Origin: Arcanobacterium phocae
GTDB taxonomy: Bacteria > Actinomycetota > Actinomycetes > Actinomycetales > Actinomycetaceae
NCBI RefSeq assembly: GCF_900105865.1
Contig: NZ_LT629804.1
Coordinates: 1,116,001 to 1,180,000, forward strand
DNA: 64,000 nucleotides
Direction: 5' to 3'
The position numbers and the translations under genes were made by a program. The notes beneath the pieces were generated by a model that saw only the letters and a list, made by a program, of their open reading frames with translations, did no database searches and had not been told where the DNA came from. How positions within the stretch are numbered: the first letter of the stretch is position 1; each line of letters opens with the position of its first letter. Below, piece by piece: positions 26,357 through 35,526 of the stretch.

Positions 26357-27067
26357 TACGCTAGTTTAATCGACCTATATATGCTTATTCCCGTTGTTGT
26401 ATTCGTGCTGATTGTATCCAGAACAATAGCTATTACTGTGCGGACACATAAATTAGATGTAGATCGATCCGTGAAGATTGAAACCCATCCAATTCTCGCG
26501 AAGCTCAACAGCTATTTTGCACGAGCGAGAACCTAGCCCGTATTGGGGTTCTTGATAGCCTTACCCGTGATGGGAGTAGTTTATGCGATATTGCTGTTGC
26601 TCGGACAAGGACCGCATGCACTTATCAGGGCTTTTACGGACACTAGTGAATGGACTTTATCGCAACAAATTTCGTCACCGAATGTATTCTATGATGAGCA
26701 CTATCTTTGTACAGTGGCAGCTGGTGGTCACAAGAAACTTGTAAAACCAATGCGGGGAGGAATCCGGCACGGACACCCAGTAATAGTGAATCGGCAATTG
26801 CTCGTAGCCAATGCTTTTGAACAAGTAATCTCTGACCGGCTACCTCGCACGCATCGAGCGATTCGCCATTTTTATGACCGGTATGGCTTTGATCTAGCTA
26901 AGCGCATAAGAACAAAATGGGTGGCAGATATTGTTTGGGTATTGATGAAGCCCTTGGAATGGGGTTTTCTATCTGTTATTTACCTGTGCGTTCGCCACCC
27001 CGAAGACCTCATTGCCATGCAATACACGGGCATTCACTACCATGAGCTCTCTGATTTAGATGGTTAA
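26357..27067 (+). pseudogene. DUF6688-like membrane protein, truncated by the IS and with an in-frame amber codon
   Basis: From the outer edge of the IS the frame reads YASLIDLYMLIPVVVFVLIV, a membrane segment, and continues to a TAG at 26534-26536. The same frame continues after it (PVLGFLIALPVMGVVYAILLL) to 27067. The latter part contains TVAAGGHKKLVKPMRGGIRHG, VNRQLLVANAFEQV and IRHFYDRYGFDLAKRIRTKW, which match the conserved core of DUF6688 proteins, whose function is unknown. There is thus one nonsense mutation within the gene, and the 5' end probably was removed at the IS. A TTG after the stop could restart translation (26543), but no ribosome-binding site supports it. Confidence 0.7.
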
Positions 27068-27200
27068 TTAATGCATTTCAATGTTGGAATGAGCTGCACA
27101 AATGCGTTGACGCTCTTGATGGTTACCGGCAGATACGAGGTACATGAGGAGCAGAGCTTTATTGTCGGTCAGTCCGGCATCTACTTGTTATAGTGTAGAC

Positions 27201-27707
27201 ATGGGTGTAAAAAATAGAAGGTGGCCGACCTTTGTAATATTTGGGATCTATGTCGGCCTACTAACGTGGCTTATTCTGTTTAAATTCGCTACTAGTCTTG
27301 ACGAAATTCCCCAGATGCGCAACCTGAATTTGGTCCCGTTCAGTGAATCGATGGTGGTTAACGGCAACATCAGTTTTGACGAGATTATCTACAATCTTCT
27401 GGTGTTTATCCCGTTCGGAATGTACATGCGTATTTTCCTTACACGTCACCACTGGATCATTCAAGTCCTGCCGGCGCTTATCCTCAGCTTTACGTATGAA
27501 ATGCTCCAGTATGTGTTTGCAATTGGTGGTAGTGATATTACTGATGTTATTACTAATACTGCTGGCGGATTCATCGGAGTTGGTTTGTGCGCAGCGCTGA
27601 TGAAATGGAAACCAGCAAGTTACGGCAAAATTCTTGACTGGACTGGTTTTGCCTTAGAAGTTATCTTCCTTGCGCTTCTAGGCTTGCTTCTCATAGCAAA
27701 CGCCTAA
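27201..27707 (+). CDS. VanZ-family membrane protein
   Basis: The frame is open to 27144, but I choose the ATG at 27201 (168 residues). The protein has four or five membrane helices. Family features are NLVPF, then a segment NISFDEIIYNLLVFIPFGMYM, and TYEMLQYVFAIGGSDITDVITNTAGGFIG. VanZ-type proteins are small and membrane-embedded; some give low-level teicoplanin resistance, but most have unknown roles. There is no ribosome-binding site; TATAGT at 27189-27194 lies just 6 nt before the ATG, so the transcript may be leaderless. It is the first intact gene after the island. Confidence 0.85.
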   Translation: MGVKNRRWPTFVIFGIYVGLLTWLILFKFATSLDEIPQMRNLNLVPFSESMVVNGNISFDEIIYNLLVFIPFGMYMRIFLTRHHWIIQVLPALILSFTYEMLQYVFAIGGSDITDVITNTAGGFIGVGLCAALMKWKPASYGKILDWTGFALEVIFLALLGLLLIANA

Positions 27708-27886
27708 GACGGTTACTGGGGTTAATTTTGCGCTACTATATTAGATCCTAACGGCTGGTAACAAGCGTCTTTCATGCGGTTGTCATGAATGTTCAGGCCA
27801 TAGTAGTGAGGTTGATTGATATTAAGGTAAATTCTGCTGAAAGCTACTTTAGTCAACTATGGGACTTTAATACGAGTGTAAGAAGC

Positions 27887-27892
27887 TATAAT
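27887..27892 (+). promoter_or_regulatory. Possible -10 element for the DUF5996 gene
   Basis: A perfect TATAAT lies about 45 nt before the start codon. No good -35 element is seen at the expected distance, so the support is partial. The rest of the gap 27708-27886 shows nothing recognisable. Confidence 0.35.
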
Positions 27893-27936
27893 GACTGGTA
27901 ATAATTCGTAACAGTTATTCGATGGAGAAGAATATT

Positions 27937-28881
27937 ATGGCGTCATCACTTACCCTTTCTTCCTGGCCGGAACTTCGGATTGATGAATGGGAAGATACCC
28001 GCGATACCTTGCACATGTGGACGCAGATTATTGGCAAGATTCGTATGCAGTATGCGCCACTCGTTAATCATTGGTGGCAGGTCACGTTGTATGTATCGCC
28101 GGTTGGTTTGACGACGTCGTCGATCCCTTTTCGCGGCGACGTGTTCGATATCGAGTTCGATTTTATTAGCCATGAAATTCGTTTCCGTCGTAGCAACGGA
28201 CTGCAAGCGAAGTTTGCGTTGGAAGCGATGACGGTAGCTGACTTTTACACAAAGGTGCAACAGTCCATGGCAGACATTGACGTTCCTATGGACATTAGTG
28301 TTATCCCTAATGAGGTTGATCCAGCAATTCCATTTCCGGAGGATACTGTTCATAAGAGTTATGACAAGGACGCTGTTCACCGTTTCTGGTTGCAGCTATC
28401 AAAGGTCCATATTGCGTTGGATAGTTTCCGTGCAGGGTTCTTGGGTAAGGTAAGCCCGGTGCATTTCTTCTGGGGATCATTCGATATGGCGTGTACTCGT
28501 TTCGTGGATGAGCCTGCTCCGCAGCATCCGGGTGGTGTTCCAAACTGTGCTGACTGGGTGATGGTGGAAGGCTATTCGCATCATCTAACGAGCGCTGGTT
28601 TCTGGCCTGGAGGGGAGGGCGAAGGCATGTTCTATTCCTACGCATATCCTGCTCCAGATGGCTACGCTCGCCAAAAGATTGAACCTGCTGAAGCTTATTA
28701 CAGTGAAGAATTGTATGAGTATGTTCTGCCTTATGAGGCGGTCCGTAAGTCGGACAATCCGGAAGAGATGGTTCGCCAGTTCTTGGAGAGCACATACGCT
28801 TTGGCTGCTGACCTGGACGGTTGGGATCGAGAAAAGTTGGACGCTGACCCAGACCGCCTAGCCACCTATATGAATGAGTAG
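27937..28881 (+). CDS. DUF5996 family protein
   Basis: This 314-residue protein starts at ATG 27937, where GGAGAAG lies about 7 nt upstream; an in-frame ATG at 27922 lacks such a site. Characteristic stretches are WPELRIDEWEDTRDTLHMWTQI, HWWQVTLYVSPVGLTT and SPVHFFWGSFDMACTRF, with a C-terminal region rich in Tyr and Pro (FYSYAYPAPDGY). These fit DUF5996, a widespread soluble family in actinobacteria and others with no established biochemical role. It has no signal peptide. The gene stands alone, followed by a YbjQ gene in the same direction. Confidence 0.82.
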   Translation: MASSLTLSSWPELRIDEWEDTRDTLHMWTQIIGKIRMQYAPLVNHWWQVTLYVSPVGLTTSSIPFRGDVFDIEFDFISHEIRFRRSNGLQAKFALEAMTVADFYTKVQQSMADIDVPMDISVIPNEVDPAIPFPEDTVHKSYDKDAVHRFWLQLSKVHIALDSFRAGFLGKVSPVHFFWGSFDMACTRFVDEPAPQHPGGVPNCADWVMVEGYSHHLTSAGFWPGGEGEGMFYSYAYPAPDGYARQKIEPAEAYYSEELYEYVLPYEAVRKSDNPEEMVRQFLESTYALAADLDGWDREKLDADPDRLATYMNE

Positions 28882-28968
28882 TTTTCGCAGACAATTTAAG
28901 CCTATGTCGCTATCGGCATTCGGCACTAGATAGAATACAAAAAGTTTATACAGTATTGGAGTGCTTCC

Positions 28969-29289
28969 ATGATTTCAGTAACCACACCCTCGATCGAGGG
29001 ACACAGCATTATTCGCTACCATGGCATCGTCTTTGGTGAAGTCATCCAAGGCGTTAACGCGATAAAGGATATCAGCGCCGGGTTGACAAACTTCTTTGGT
29101 GGCCGGTCCGGTTCATATGAAGAAGAAATCCTACGCAGCCGAGAAGCCGCAATCCAAGAAATGGAAAACCGTGCCGCTGCACTTGGTGCAAACGCGGTCG
29201 TCGGTGTAGATATTGACTACGAAGTACTTGGAGCCGGAAACAACATGCTGATGGTTACTGCTTCTGGTACCGCCGTCTACATCGACTAA
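28969..29289 (+). CDS. YbjQ/UPF0145 family protein
   Basis: This 106-residue protein has the family core: an N-terminal strand set with [10 protein letters not shown], a helix [36 protein letters not shown], and a closing strand [13 protein letters not shown]. YbjQ proteins form pentamers and are often labelled heavy-metal-binding, but the role is unproven. GGAG lies about 7 nt before the ATG. It converges on phoU. Confidence 0.9.
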   Translation: MISVTTPSIEGHSIIRYHGIVFGEVIQGVNAIKDISAGLTNFFGGRSGSYEEEILRSREAAIQEMENRAAALGANAVVGVDIDYEVLGAGNNMLMVTASGTAVYID

Positions 29290-29358
29290 CGTTGGCAAAA
29301 CGATCACAACCACTAATAGCATTTGATGCTGGTACACCAGCACCAAGTATTATCAGTA

Positions 29359-30039
29359 CTAGATCTCAGTCAGGTCTACGTCAGCAAACGGGTCGCCGGG
29401 ATCCTGCATTCCGTTGACCATGAACTGGACACGCTGGGCAACTGAGACAGCATGATCTCCGAATCGTTCTAAATATCGGCCCAACAGAATAATGTCGATA
29501 ATTTCTTGTCGCGTTAGATCGAGTTCGTCATCGAGCACATACTCGAACGTCTTCTCGTGCAGATCATCGAGATAGTCATCTTCTTCTTCAATCGCATTGG
29601 CAAACTGCAAATCGCGTGTTTCGAGGAGACGCACCATGTTTTCGCTCATAGCACCAGCGTGTTCCGTCATCTGCACCAGTACGCCAAGTGCCGTATCTGG
29701 TAGTACAACATGTGGATAGCGACTGCGCGCAACATAAGCAATATGCCGAGCTAGGTCTCCCATTTGCTCTAAAATTGCTGATAGTCGCAGCGCGGAAACT
29801 ACCACGCGCAAGTCTGAGGCAACCGGAGCTTGGCGTGCCAGGATAGACACACCCATCTCATCAATCGATCGCTCTAACAAATCTATCTTCCGATCGGCGT
29901 CGATAACTTTTTCGGCTTTGGCAAGATTGGCATCACGCATTGCGATACTTGCGCGATTCATAGCCTTCGCTACGGCTTTTGCTTCAAGCACAATCGTGTC
30001 ATTGAGACGGTTCATTTGTTGATGGAAGAGTTCGCGCAC
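29359..30039 (-). CDS. phoU: Phosphate-uptake regulator PhoU
   Basis: I choose the GTG at 30039 (VRELFHQQ, 226 residues) because AAGGAG lies 5 nt upstream and the PhoU family starts at this point; the frame is open to 30084. The protein is two repeats of a three-helix bundle with metal-binding motifs of the E/DxxxD type, such as ILEQMGDLARHIA and YLERFGDHAVSVA. PhoU links the Pst transporter to the sensor kinase and keeps the regulon off when phosphate is ample. It is transcribed divergently from senX3, with a PHO-like box in between. Confidence 0.94.
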   Translation of the reverse strand: MRELFHQQMNRLNDTIVLEAKAVAKAMNRASIAMRDANLAKAEKVIDADRKIDLLERSIDEMGVSILARQAPVASDLRVVVSALRLSAILEQMGDLARHIAYVARSRYPHVVLPDTALGVLVQMTEHAGAMSENMVRLLETRDLQFANAIEEEDDYLDDLHEKTFEYVLDDELDLTRQEIIDIILLGRYLERFGDHAVSVAQRVQFMVNGMQDPGDPFADVDLTEI

Positions 30040-30152
30040 CTGGGCTCCTTGGAAGTCGTTTAGGCAGAATACAGCCGTAAACAAGGATGATCTTGTTTCG
30101 TCTGCCGTTACGCTCAGTAAAGCACAGTCATGTTAATTCTGAGCGTCGCAAA

Positions 30153-30170
30153 GGTTAACAACAGGTGACA
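30153..30170 (-). promoter_or_regulatory. PHO-like box between phoU and senX3
   Basis: Read on the minus strand, TGTCACC and GTTAACC are spaced by exactly 11 bp, as in the direct-repeat units of actinobacterial PHO boxes (GTTCACC type). RegX3 or PhoP-type binding is inferred. It could control phoU, senX3-regX3 or both. Confidence 0.4.
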
Positions 30171-30220
30171 AAACATCGCTTGGTTCGAACTTCGTGTTCT
30201 CTTACCATTAGGGTGGAGAT

Positions 30221-31387
30221 ATGCACGAGGCTTTATCGTTCGGGCTCGGACTCGTTCTAGGTGCTGTCATCATTGGCGGTATCTGGTTGACCGAGCGTCG
30301 TATTCGCCGCCATCGCGATGACAAAGAGTTGCAGTCTGCCAAGCTGGCGATGCACGAGCAGGTCAGACTTATTCTCGACACGTTACCGCAGTCCTATATT
30401 GTGGTCGATCGTAACCATAGAGTTGTGCGTTCGTCTGCGTTAGCTACTGCTTTTGGATTGGTTCACGGGCTAGTTCTGCGTCCGGAACTCGATGCCATAG
30501 TTGGTGATGTTTTTGCTAGCGGTCAGACCCGCGATACTGAATTTGATATGGCTAACCGGCGCTCACGGCATGCGGTTGCGCGACGGATCTGGGTGCGAGT
30601 AGCTCGCGCGTCAGTTGACAAAGTCGTTGTCCTTTTTGAAGATCAGACCGAAAAAATTCGGCTAGAAAACACCCGGAGAGATTTCGTTGCGAATGTTTCG
30701 CATGAACTAAAAACTCCGATTGGCGGTATCAAGTTGCTCGCCGAAACGATTAGTAACGTCAGTGACGACGTCGAACAAGTGCGGCGGTTTGCGCAAGCGT
30801 TAGAAACCGAATCCGATCGACTATCACAACTTGTGCAAGAGATTATTCAGCTCTCGCGGTTGCAAGAATCCGATGCGCTGATCGATCCGCAGATTGTCAG
30901 TATCGACGCCGTCGTCGCCGAAGCTCTCAAGCGAACCCAACTAGAAGCTGACGCACGACAGATTGACCTGGTATCCGGCGAAGAATCAGGGCTCACTGTT
31001 GTAGGGGATTTCCTTCTCCTCGTCACCGCGGTACGAAACTTACTCGATAACGCGGTGCGCTATTCCAACCCGCATTCCCGCGTATCAGTTGTTGTTTCGG
31101 GGACAAACACTGAGGTGCACATTGCGGTTATCGACGCCGGAGTGGGAATCTCAGACGAAGCAAAAACACGGGTGTTTGAGCGTTTTTACCGCGGCGATGA
31201 GGCGCGCTCGCGCGAAACCGGGGGAACTGGTTTGGGGCTGAGCATTGTGAAACACGTAGTGAATGATCACGGGGGACAGGTGAAACTCTGGAGCGAATTA
31301 GGGCATGGTTCAACGTTCACGCTCGTGTTGCCGCGGGCAGATGCGAGCGCGGCTGGCATGACCATACCGGGAGGAGAAAACCGATGA
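30221..31387 (+). CDS. senX3: Sensor histidine kinase SenX3/PhoR type
   Basis: This 388-residue kinase has one N-terminal membrane helix (about 5-24), a PAS-like domain (about 45-145), HisKA with the phospho-acceptor His161 (NVSHELKTP) and a HATPase domain with N-box NLLDNAVRYSN and G-boxes DAGVGIS and GTGLGLS. It lacks a large extracellular sensor, as in SenX3, and is thought to sense phosphate through PstSCAB and PhoU. It overlaps regX3 by ATGA and lies upstream of pstS, so the genes form the phosphate-response unit. Confidence 0.92.
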   Translation: MHEALSFGLGLVLGAVIIGGIWLTERRIRRHRDDKELQSAKLAMHEQVRLILDTLPQSYIVVDRNHRVVRSSALATAFGLVHGLVLRPELDAIVGDVFASGQTRDTEFDMANRRSRHAVARRIWVRVARASVDKVVVLFEDQTEKIRLENTRRDFVANVSHELKTPIGGIKLLAETISNVSDDVEQVRRFAQALETESDRLSQLVQEIIQLSRLQESDALIDPQIVSIDAVVAEALKRTQLEADARQIDLVSGEESGLTVVGDFLLLVTAVRNLLDNAVRYSNPHSRVSVVVSGTNTEVHIAVIDAGVGISDEAKTRVFERFYRGDEARSRETGGTGLGLSIVKHVVNDHGGQVKLWSELGHGSTFTLVLPRADASAAGMTIPGGENR

Positions 31388-32073
31388 CAACAATTCTGGT
31401 TGTTGATGATGAACATACGTTACGCGAAACATTGGCGTTCAATCTGCGACGCGAAGAGTTCGACGTCGTTGAAGCTGCTGATGGTCAACAAGCGTTAGAT
31501 ATCTTCGCTACTCATGCCATCGATCTGGTGTTGCTTGACGTCATGTTGCCGCAGATGAACGGAACTGAGGTGTGCCGAAAGATCCGCAAGACCTCATCGG
31601 TTCCGATTATTATGGTCAGCGCCAAGGACTCCGAAATAGATAAAGTCGTTGGGCTGGAAATCGGCGCCGATGATTACATCACGAAGCCGTATTCTTATCG
31701 AGAATTATTGGCTCGGGTACGTGCTTTGCTCCGGCGCGTGGTACCAGCGATTGACGACGATGGCGCAGCCCACGTCCTCACCGTCGGTCCAGTGACGTTA
31801 GATTCGCATTCCCACGTGGTCAGTGTCAACGGATCCGAAGTAGCAATGCCGCTGCGTGAATTCGAACTGCTGGAATTCCTGATGGAAAATGCAGGGCGAG
31901 TATTAACCCGGAGCCAGATTTTTGACCGAATTTGGGGTGCCGGCTATATCGGGGATTCAAAGACGCTTGACGTACATATTAAACGGTTACGATCCAAGAT
32001 CGAGCAGGTCCCAGCTGAGCCGCAATTGCTTGTGACCGTGCGCGGTTTGGGCTACAAATTTGTGGCTAAATAA
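31384..32073 (+). CDS. regX3: Response regulator RegX3/PhoB type
   Basis: This 229-residue OmpR/PhoB-family regulator has a receiver domain with phospho-acceptor D52 (LLDVMLP) and Lys101 (TKPYS), and a C-terminal winged helix (TRSQIFDRIWG, LDVHIKRLRSKIE, VRGLGYKF). It probably activates pst genes under phosphate limitation. Its start overlaps the senX3 stop. PHO-box-like 11-bp repeats lie directly after its stop and before pstS, a natural target. Confidence 0.94.
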   Translation: MTTILVVDDEHTLRETLAFNLRREEFDVVEAADGQQALDIFATHAIDLVLLDVMLPQMNGTEVCRKIRKTSSVPIIMVSAKDSEIDKVVGLEIGADDYITKPYSYRELLARVRALLRRVVPAIDDDGAAHVLTVGPVTLDSHSHVVSVNGSEVAMPLREFELLEFLMENAGRVLTRSQIFDRIWGAGYIGDSKTLDVHIKRLRSKIEQVPAEPQLLVTVRGLGYKFVAK

Positions 32074-32074
32074 T

Positions 32075-32107
32075 ACTCACTAAGTGTTCACCAAGTGTTA
32101 ACCCAAT
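32075..32107 (+). promoter_or_regulatory. PHO box of three 11-bp repeats before pstS
   Basis: Three head-to-tail 11-bp units begin at 32075, 32086 and 32097: ACTCACTAAGT, GTTCACCAAGT and GTTAACCCAAT. The second unit matches the actinobacterial PHO-box core GTTCACC. A TACATT (32135-32140) could be the -10 element of the pstS promoter, which would put the box just upstream of the -35 position. Confidence 0.65.
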
Positions 32108-32191
32108 AGCGGTTGGGTGGTTACATTCGCCCACTACATTGAATTGTAGATGAGGGATCAGTCCTCATAAGACAATCAAAGGACACATACC

Positions 32192-33274
32192 GTGAACACA
32201 TCTCAACGATTGAAGTTAGTCGCCGCCGTATGCGCTGGAGTGCTTAGCTTAGCGGCTTGTACAACTACTGATACCAGCTCGACGACGGGCAATGATTCGC
32301 CGTCGTCTACCACGATTAATGGTTCGGGCGCATCGTCACAAGTTAACGCGCAACAAGCCTGGCGTGATCATTTCACAACCACATCGGGAACAGTGGTGAA
32401 CTACGATCCAACCGGATCAGGAACCGGCCGGAAACAGTTCATTGCCGGCCAGGTTGCATATGCGGGAACCGATTCGATTCTTGATGCAGAAGAAGTCGAG
32501 AAGGCAACTGCGCGTTGCGGTAGCGAACCACTGGAATTGCCACTGTATATTTCCCCGATTGCGGTGGCTTTTAACCTCGATGGCGTTGAGTCACTCAATC
32601 TGACAGCGAGTACTATTGCCCAGATTTTCGACGGGAAAATCTCTAGCTGGAATGACTCGCGCATCGCCCGGTTAAATCCCGGAGTCTCGCTTCCAGACCT
32701 AGCTATTATTCCGGTTAATCGTGCCGATGATTCGGGAACAACGGAAAACTTCCAACATTATTTGATCGAATCTGCCGGTGGGGACTGGCCGTACGAAGCA
32801 TCGGATACTTGGCCACGTACTGGCACCCAATCGGCGGAAAAGACGTCCGGCGTCGTCAATCTTGTAACCTCAACACCGGGTGCTATTACCTATGCAGATG
32901 CGTCTCAAATTGGTGATCTTGGGACGGCAAATGTTGATGTTGCCGGTGAATTCTTACCTTATTCACCGCAAGCTGCAGCGAAAATTGTTGACGGGTCCGC
33001 GCCAACAGCTGATGCGTCGGAACGGCGTATAACTGTTGATCTTAAGCGCGATGGCTCCATTGCTGGCGCTTATCCAATCGTGATGGTTTCATACCTGCTG
33101 GCATGTACTGATTATGAGCAGGCTCAAACCGGCCATGACGTCAAAGATTTCTTGACCTATGTTGCTTCAGCAGAAGGACAGGATACTGCCGCAGCCTCGA
33201 ATGGCGGAAACGCTCCTATCTCGGATGAGTTGAGAGAAAAAGTCATGGCAGCTATCGGGCTTATTAACGACTAA
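32192..33274 (+). CDS. pstS: Phosphate-binding lipoprotein PstS
   Basis: This 360-residue protein has a lipoprotein signal ending LAAC with lipid-acceptor C23, then a Ser/Thr-rich linker. Phosphate-contact motifs of the family are seen: GSGTGRKQF (SGxG loop) and NRADDSGTTENF (R-x-D-S-G-T). It captures phosphate outside the membrane and passes it to PstCA. It starts at GTG 32192 after CAAAGGA. It is the first gene of pstSCAB and lies 85 bp after the PHO box. Confidence 0.96.
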   Translation: MNTSQRLKLVAAVCAGVLSLAACTTTDTSSTTGNDSPSSTTINGSGASSQVNAQQAWRDHFTTTSGTVVNYDPTGSGTGRKQFIAGQVAYAGTDSILDAEEVEKATARCGSEPLELPLYISPIAVAFNLDGVESLNLTASTIAQIFDGKISSWNDSRIARLNPGVSLPDLAIIPVNRADDSGTTENFQHYLIESAGGDWPYEASDTWPRTGTQSAEKTSGVVNLVTSTPGAITYADASQIGDLGTANVDVAGEFLPYSPQAAAKIVDGSAPTADASERRITVDLKRDGSIAGAYPIVMVSYLLACTDYEQAQTGHDVKDFLTYVASAEGQDTAAASNGGNAPISDELREKVMAAIGLIND

Positions 33275-33323
33275 ATCGGTCTGCCAATGCCAGCTGGTGT
33301 TACGTAAAAAGAACGGAACCTGA

Positions 33324-34439
33324 GTGGAAAACAAACTGATAACTCGTTCGACGATTCCGGACCAGTATGATCGCCGTCCACATGCCGTGTGGTCTCCGGT
33401 CGCTCGCGGTTCTCGGGTAGATACAGTCTTTCGATGGATGTCTAGCGGTGCCGGCGCAATGATTCTTGTGCTGCTTGCTGCAGTAGCGATCTTTTTGCTA
33501 CTCTCATCGAAAAACGCGCTGTTTGCTTCGGCCGAAACAATTATCGACAACGTCGAATTTACCCGCGGGAAAAATTTCTGGCAGTTTGCCGCGGGTGCTC
33601 TGTTTGGCACGTTGCTGGCTTCGATTATTGCGCTAATCATTGCCGTTCCATTCGCGGTGTGCATTGCGCTTTTCATCTCGCACTACGCGCCCCGAAAACT
33701 GGCGGTGCTGTTCGGATCAGTTATCGACTTGCTGGCTGCGATCCCATCTGTCGTATTCGGCTTGTGGGGGATGTGGACGCTAGAGCCATTGCTTCGCCCG
33801 GTTTTTACCTCAATAGCGACGGCGTTGACACCGGTTTTGGAGTTCATCTCCGGTAGGAAAGAAACAATCGATGGCGAAACTGTGTGGCAAGGTGGACTGC
33901 CGGGGTTTTCTGCGCTTGCACAGAATTTTGACTGGTGGCCCCTACAGCCTGATGCGCTCGTTTTTGTTCCGCCCGCACGAAACATCATGATGGGCGGGGT
34001 TATTTTGGCAGTGATGATTTTGCCAATTATTACCTCGCTGTGCCGAGAGGTTTTCCTACAATCCCCACGGTTACTCGAAGAGGCATCCTTGGCCTTGGGT
34101 GCCACCCGCTACGAGATGATCAAAATGGTGGTGTTGCCACACGGGCGTTCCGGTATCGTTTCTGCCACGATGCTTGGTTTCGGCAGAGCATTGGGTGAAA
34201 CCATGGCGCTATTGATGGTGTTGTCTCCTGGGTTGATGATCAATTTCAAAATTTTCCAGCCCGGCCAACACTCGACGATCGCTTCGCAGATTGCGTTGCG
34301 GTTCCCGGAATCTTCGGGACTGTCCTCGGACTTCCTAGTAGCGTTGGGTTTTATCCTCTTCGTCATCACATTCGTGGTGAACTTCGTTGCCCGAGCCATC
34401 GTCAACCGTTATGCCGACTTCTCTGGAGCTAACGCATGA
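33324..34439 (+). CDS. pstC: Phosphate ABC transporter permease PstC
   Basis: This 371-residue permease has six predicted membrane helices and the cytoplasmic EAA loop EEASLALGATRYEMIKMVVLPHGRSG, which docks onto PstB. An extended extracytoplasmic loop around 150-200 is seen. It starts at GTG 33324 after GGAACC and ends in an ATGA overlap with pstA. Position within pstSCAB supports the assignment. Confidence 0.94.
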   Translation: MENKLITRSTIPDQYDRRPHAVWSPVARGSRVDTVFRWMSSGAGAMILVLLAAVAIFLLLSSKNALFASAETIIDNVEFTRGKNFWQFAAGALFGTLLASIIALIIAVPFAVCIALFISHYAPRKLAVLFGSVIDLLAAIPSVVFGLWGMWTLEPLLRPVFTSIATALTPVLEFISGRKETIDGETVWQGGLPGFSALAQNFDWWPLQPDALVFVPPARNIMMGGVILAVMILPIITSLCREVFLQSPRLLEEASLALGATRYEMIKMVVLPHGRSGIVSATMLGFGRALGETMALLMVLSPGLMINFKIFQPGQHSTIASQIALRFPESSGLSSDFLVALGFILFVITFVVNFVARAIVNRYADFSGANA

Positions 34440-35515
34440 GCCAAATGTTATCTACGCCGACGTCGTCGTCCTTCATCTCGCGCCCCCAACGATACCTCCC
34501 GCACTGGTTTAACTATCTAGCTGGTGGGGTAGCAGTAGCCGCTGGGCTATTGATATTCGTCGTTGGCCAAAAAGAACCGAACATCGTTGCAGGTGGGTTG
34601 CTATCCGCTCTCATCTTCTTGATTATTTCAGGGATATGCGGGTTTGCCGTCGAAGGCGTCCGGTATGGGAAGAACCGGTTGGCAAGCAATGTGATCGTGG
34701 GTGCGTTCGTCATGGCTGTCATTCCGCTGATTTCGCTACTTTACACCGTAATCATTCGCGGCTGGAGCCGGATGGTTCAAGCCGGGTTTTTCACCCAGAC
34801 GACGTTTGGATCTTCTCAAGCTGATGCGGTGGTTGGGGCAGGGCACGCAATAGTTGGTACGTTATTCATCACGGCCACTGCCGCAGCGATTTCGGTACCC
34901 TTTGGTGTGCTCACCGCTATCTATTTGGTGGAATACGGCCGGGGTGTATTTGCCAAGATCATTACGTTCTTGGTGGATGTCATGACCGGGATTCCGTCGA
35001 TCGTCGCCGGTCTTTTTGCTGCTGCACTGATTCCGCTAGTCAATCTGCAGGTGTTTGGGCATGTCGAATTTAAATCAGGTTTCATGGGGGCAATCGCGCT
35101 TGTTGTGCTGATGACGCCGTTAGTAGTCCGCAATACCCAAGAAATGCTGCAACTAGTTCCCAACGAGCTACGCGAAGCGTCGTATGCGCTGGGTGTTTCG
35201 AAAGCAGCAACTATTCTTCGCGTGGTCCTGCGAACAGGAGTATCCGGTATCGTATCCGGAATCGTCATTGCCACTGCCCGGATCATTGGAGAATCGGCTC
35301 CGCTGTTGATTACTGCTGGAACCACTGATTCCTACAACCTCAATATGTTCACTGGTCAGATGCTGACGTTGCCGGTCTACGTTTACAACGAATACACCAA
35401 AGGTCACCACGTGACGGCGTGGGCAGGAGCATTGATCTTGATCGGAATCGTGCTCATTTTAAATCTTTTTGCTCGCTGGATAGCGCGGCGTTTTGCGCCC
35501 GCAGGAAACAGATGA
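34436..35515 (+). CDS. pstA: Phosphate ABC transporter permease PstA
   Basis: This 359-residue permease starts in an ATGA overlap with pstC. Membrane helices and the EAA loop [28 protein letters not shown] are present, as is the [14 protein letters not shown] segment of the family. The extra N-terminal ~60 residues contain two additional hydrophobic helices, as is common in actinobacterial PstA. It is the partner of PstC in the phosphate channel. Confidence 0.94.
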   Translation: MSQMLSTPTSSSFISRPQRYLPHWFNYLAGGVAVAAGLLIFVVGQKEPNIVAGGLLSALIFLIISGICGFAVEGVRYGKNRLASNVIVGAFVMAVIPLISLLYTVIIRGWSRMVQAGFFTQTTFGSSQADAVVGAGHAIVGTLFITATAAAISVPFGVLTAIYLVEYGRGVFAKIITFLVDVMTGIPSIVAGLFAAALIPLVNLQVFGHVEFKSGFMGAIALVVLMTPLVVRNTQEMLQLVPNELREASYALGVSKAATILRVVLRTGVSGIVSGIVIATARIIGESAPLLITAGTTDSYNLNMFTGQMLTLPVYVYNEYTKGHHVTAWAGALILIGIVLILNLFARWIARRFAPAGNR

Positions 35516-35526
35516 AGGGACACATC

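Noticed and set aside
28307..28894. 195-residue open frame opposite the DUF5996 gene
   Set aside because: It is an antisense shadow of a well-recognised gene and its Pro/Arg/Gln-rich product has no family character.
29327..29342. Hairpin between ybjQ and phoU as a terminator
   Set aside because: TGCTGGT/ACCAGCA would have a 2-nt loop and no T-run; too weak to annotate.
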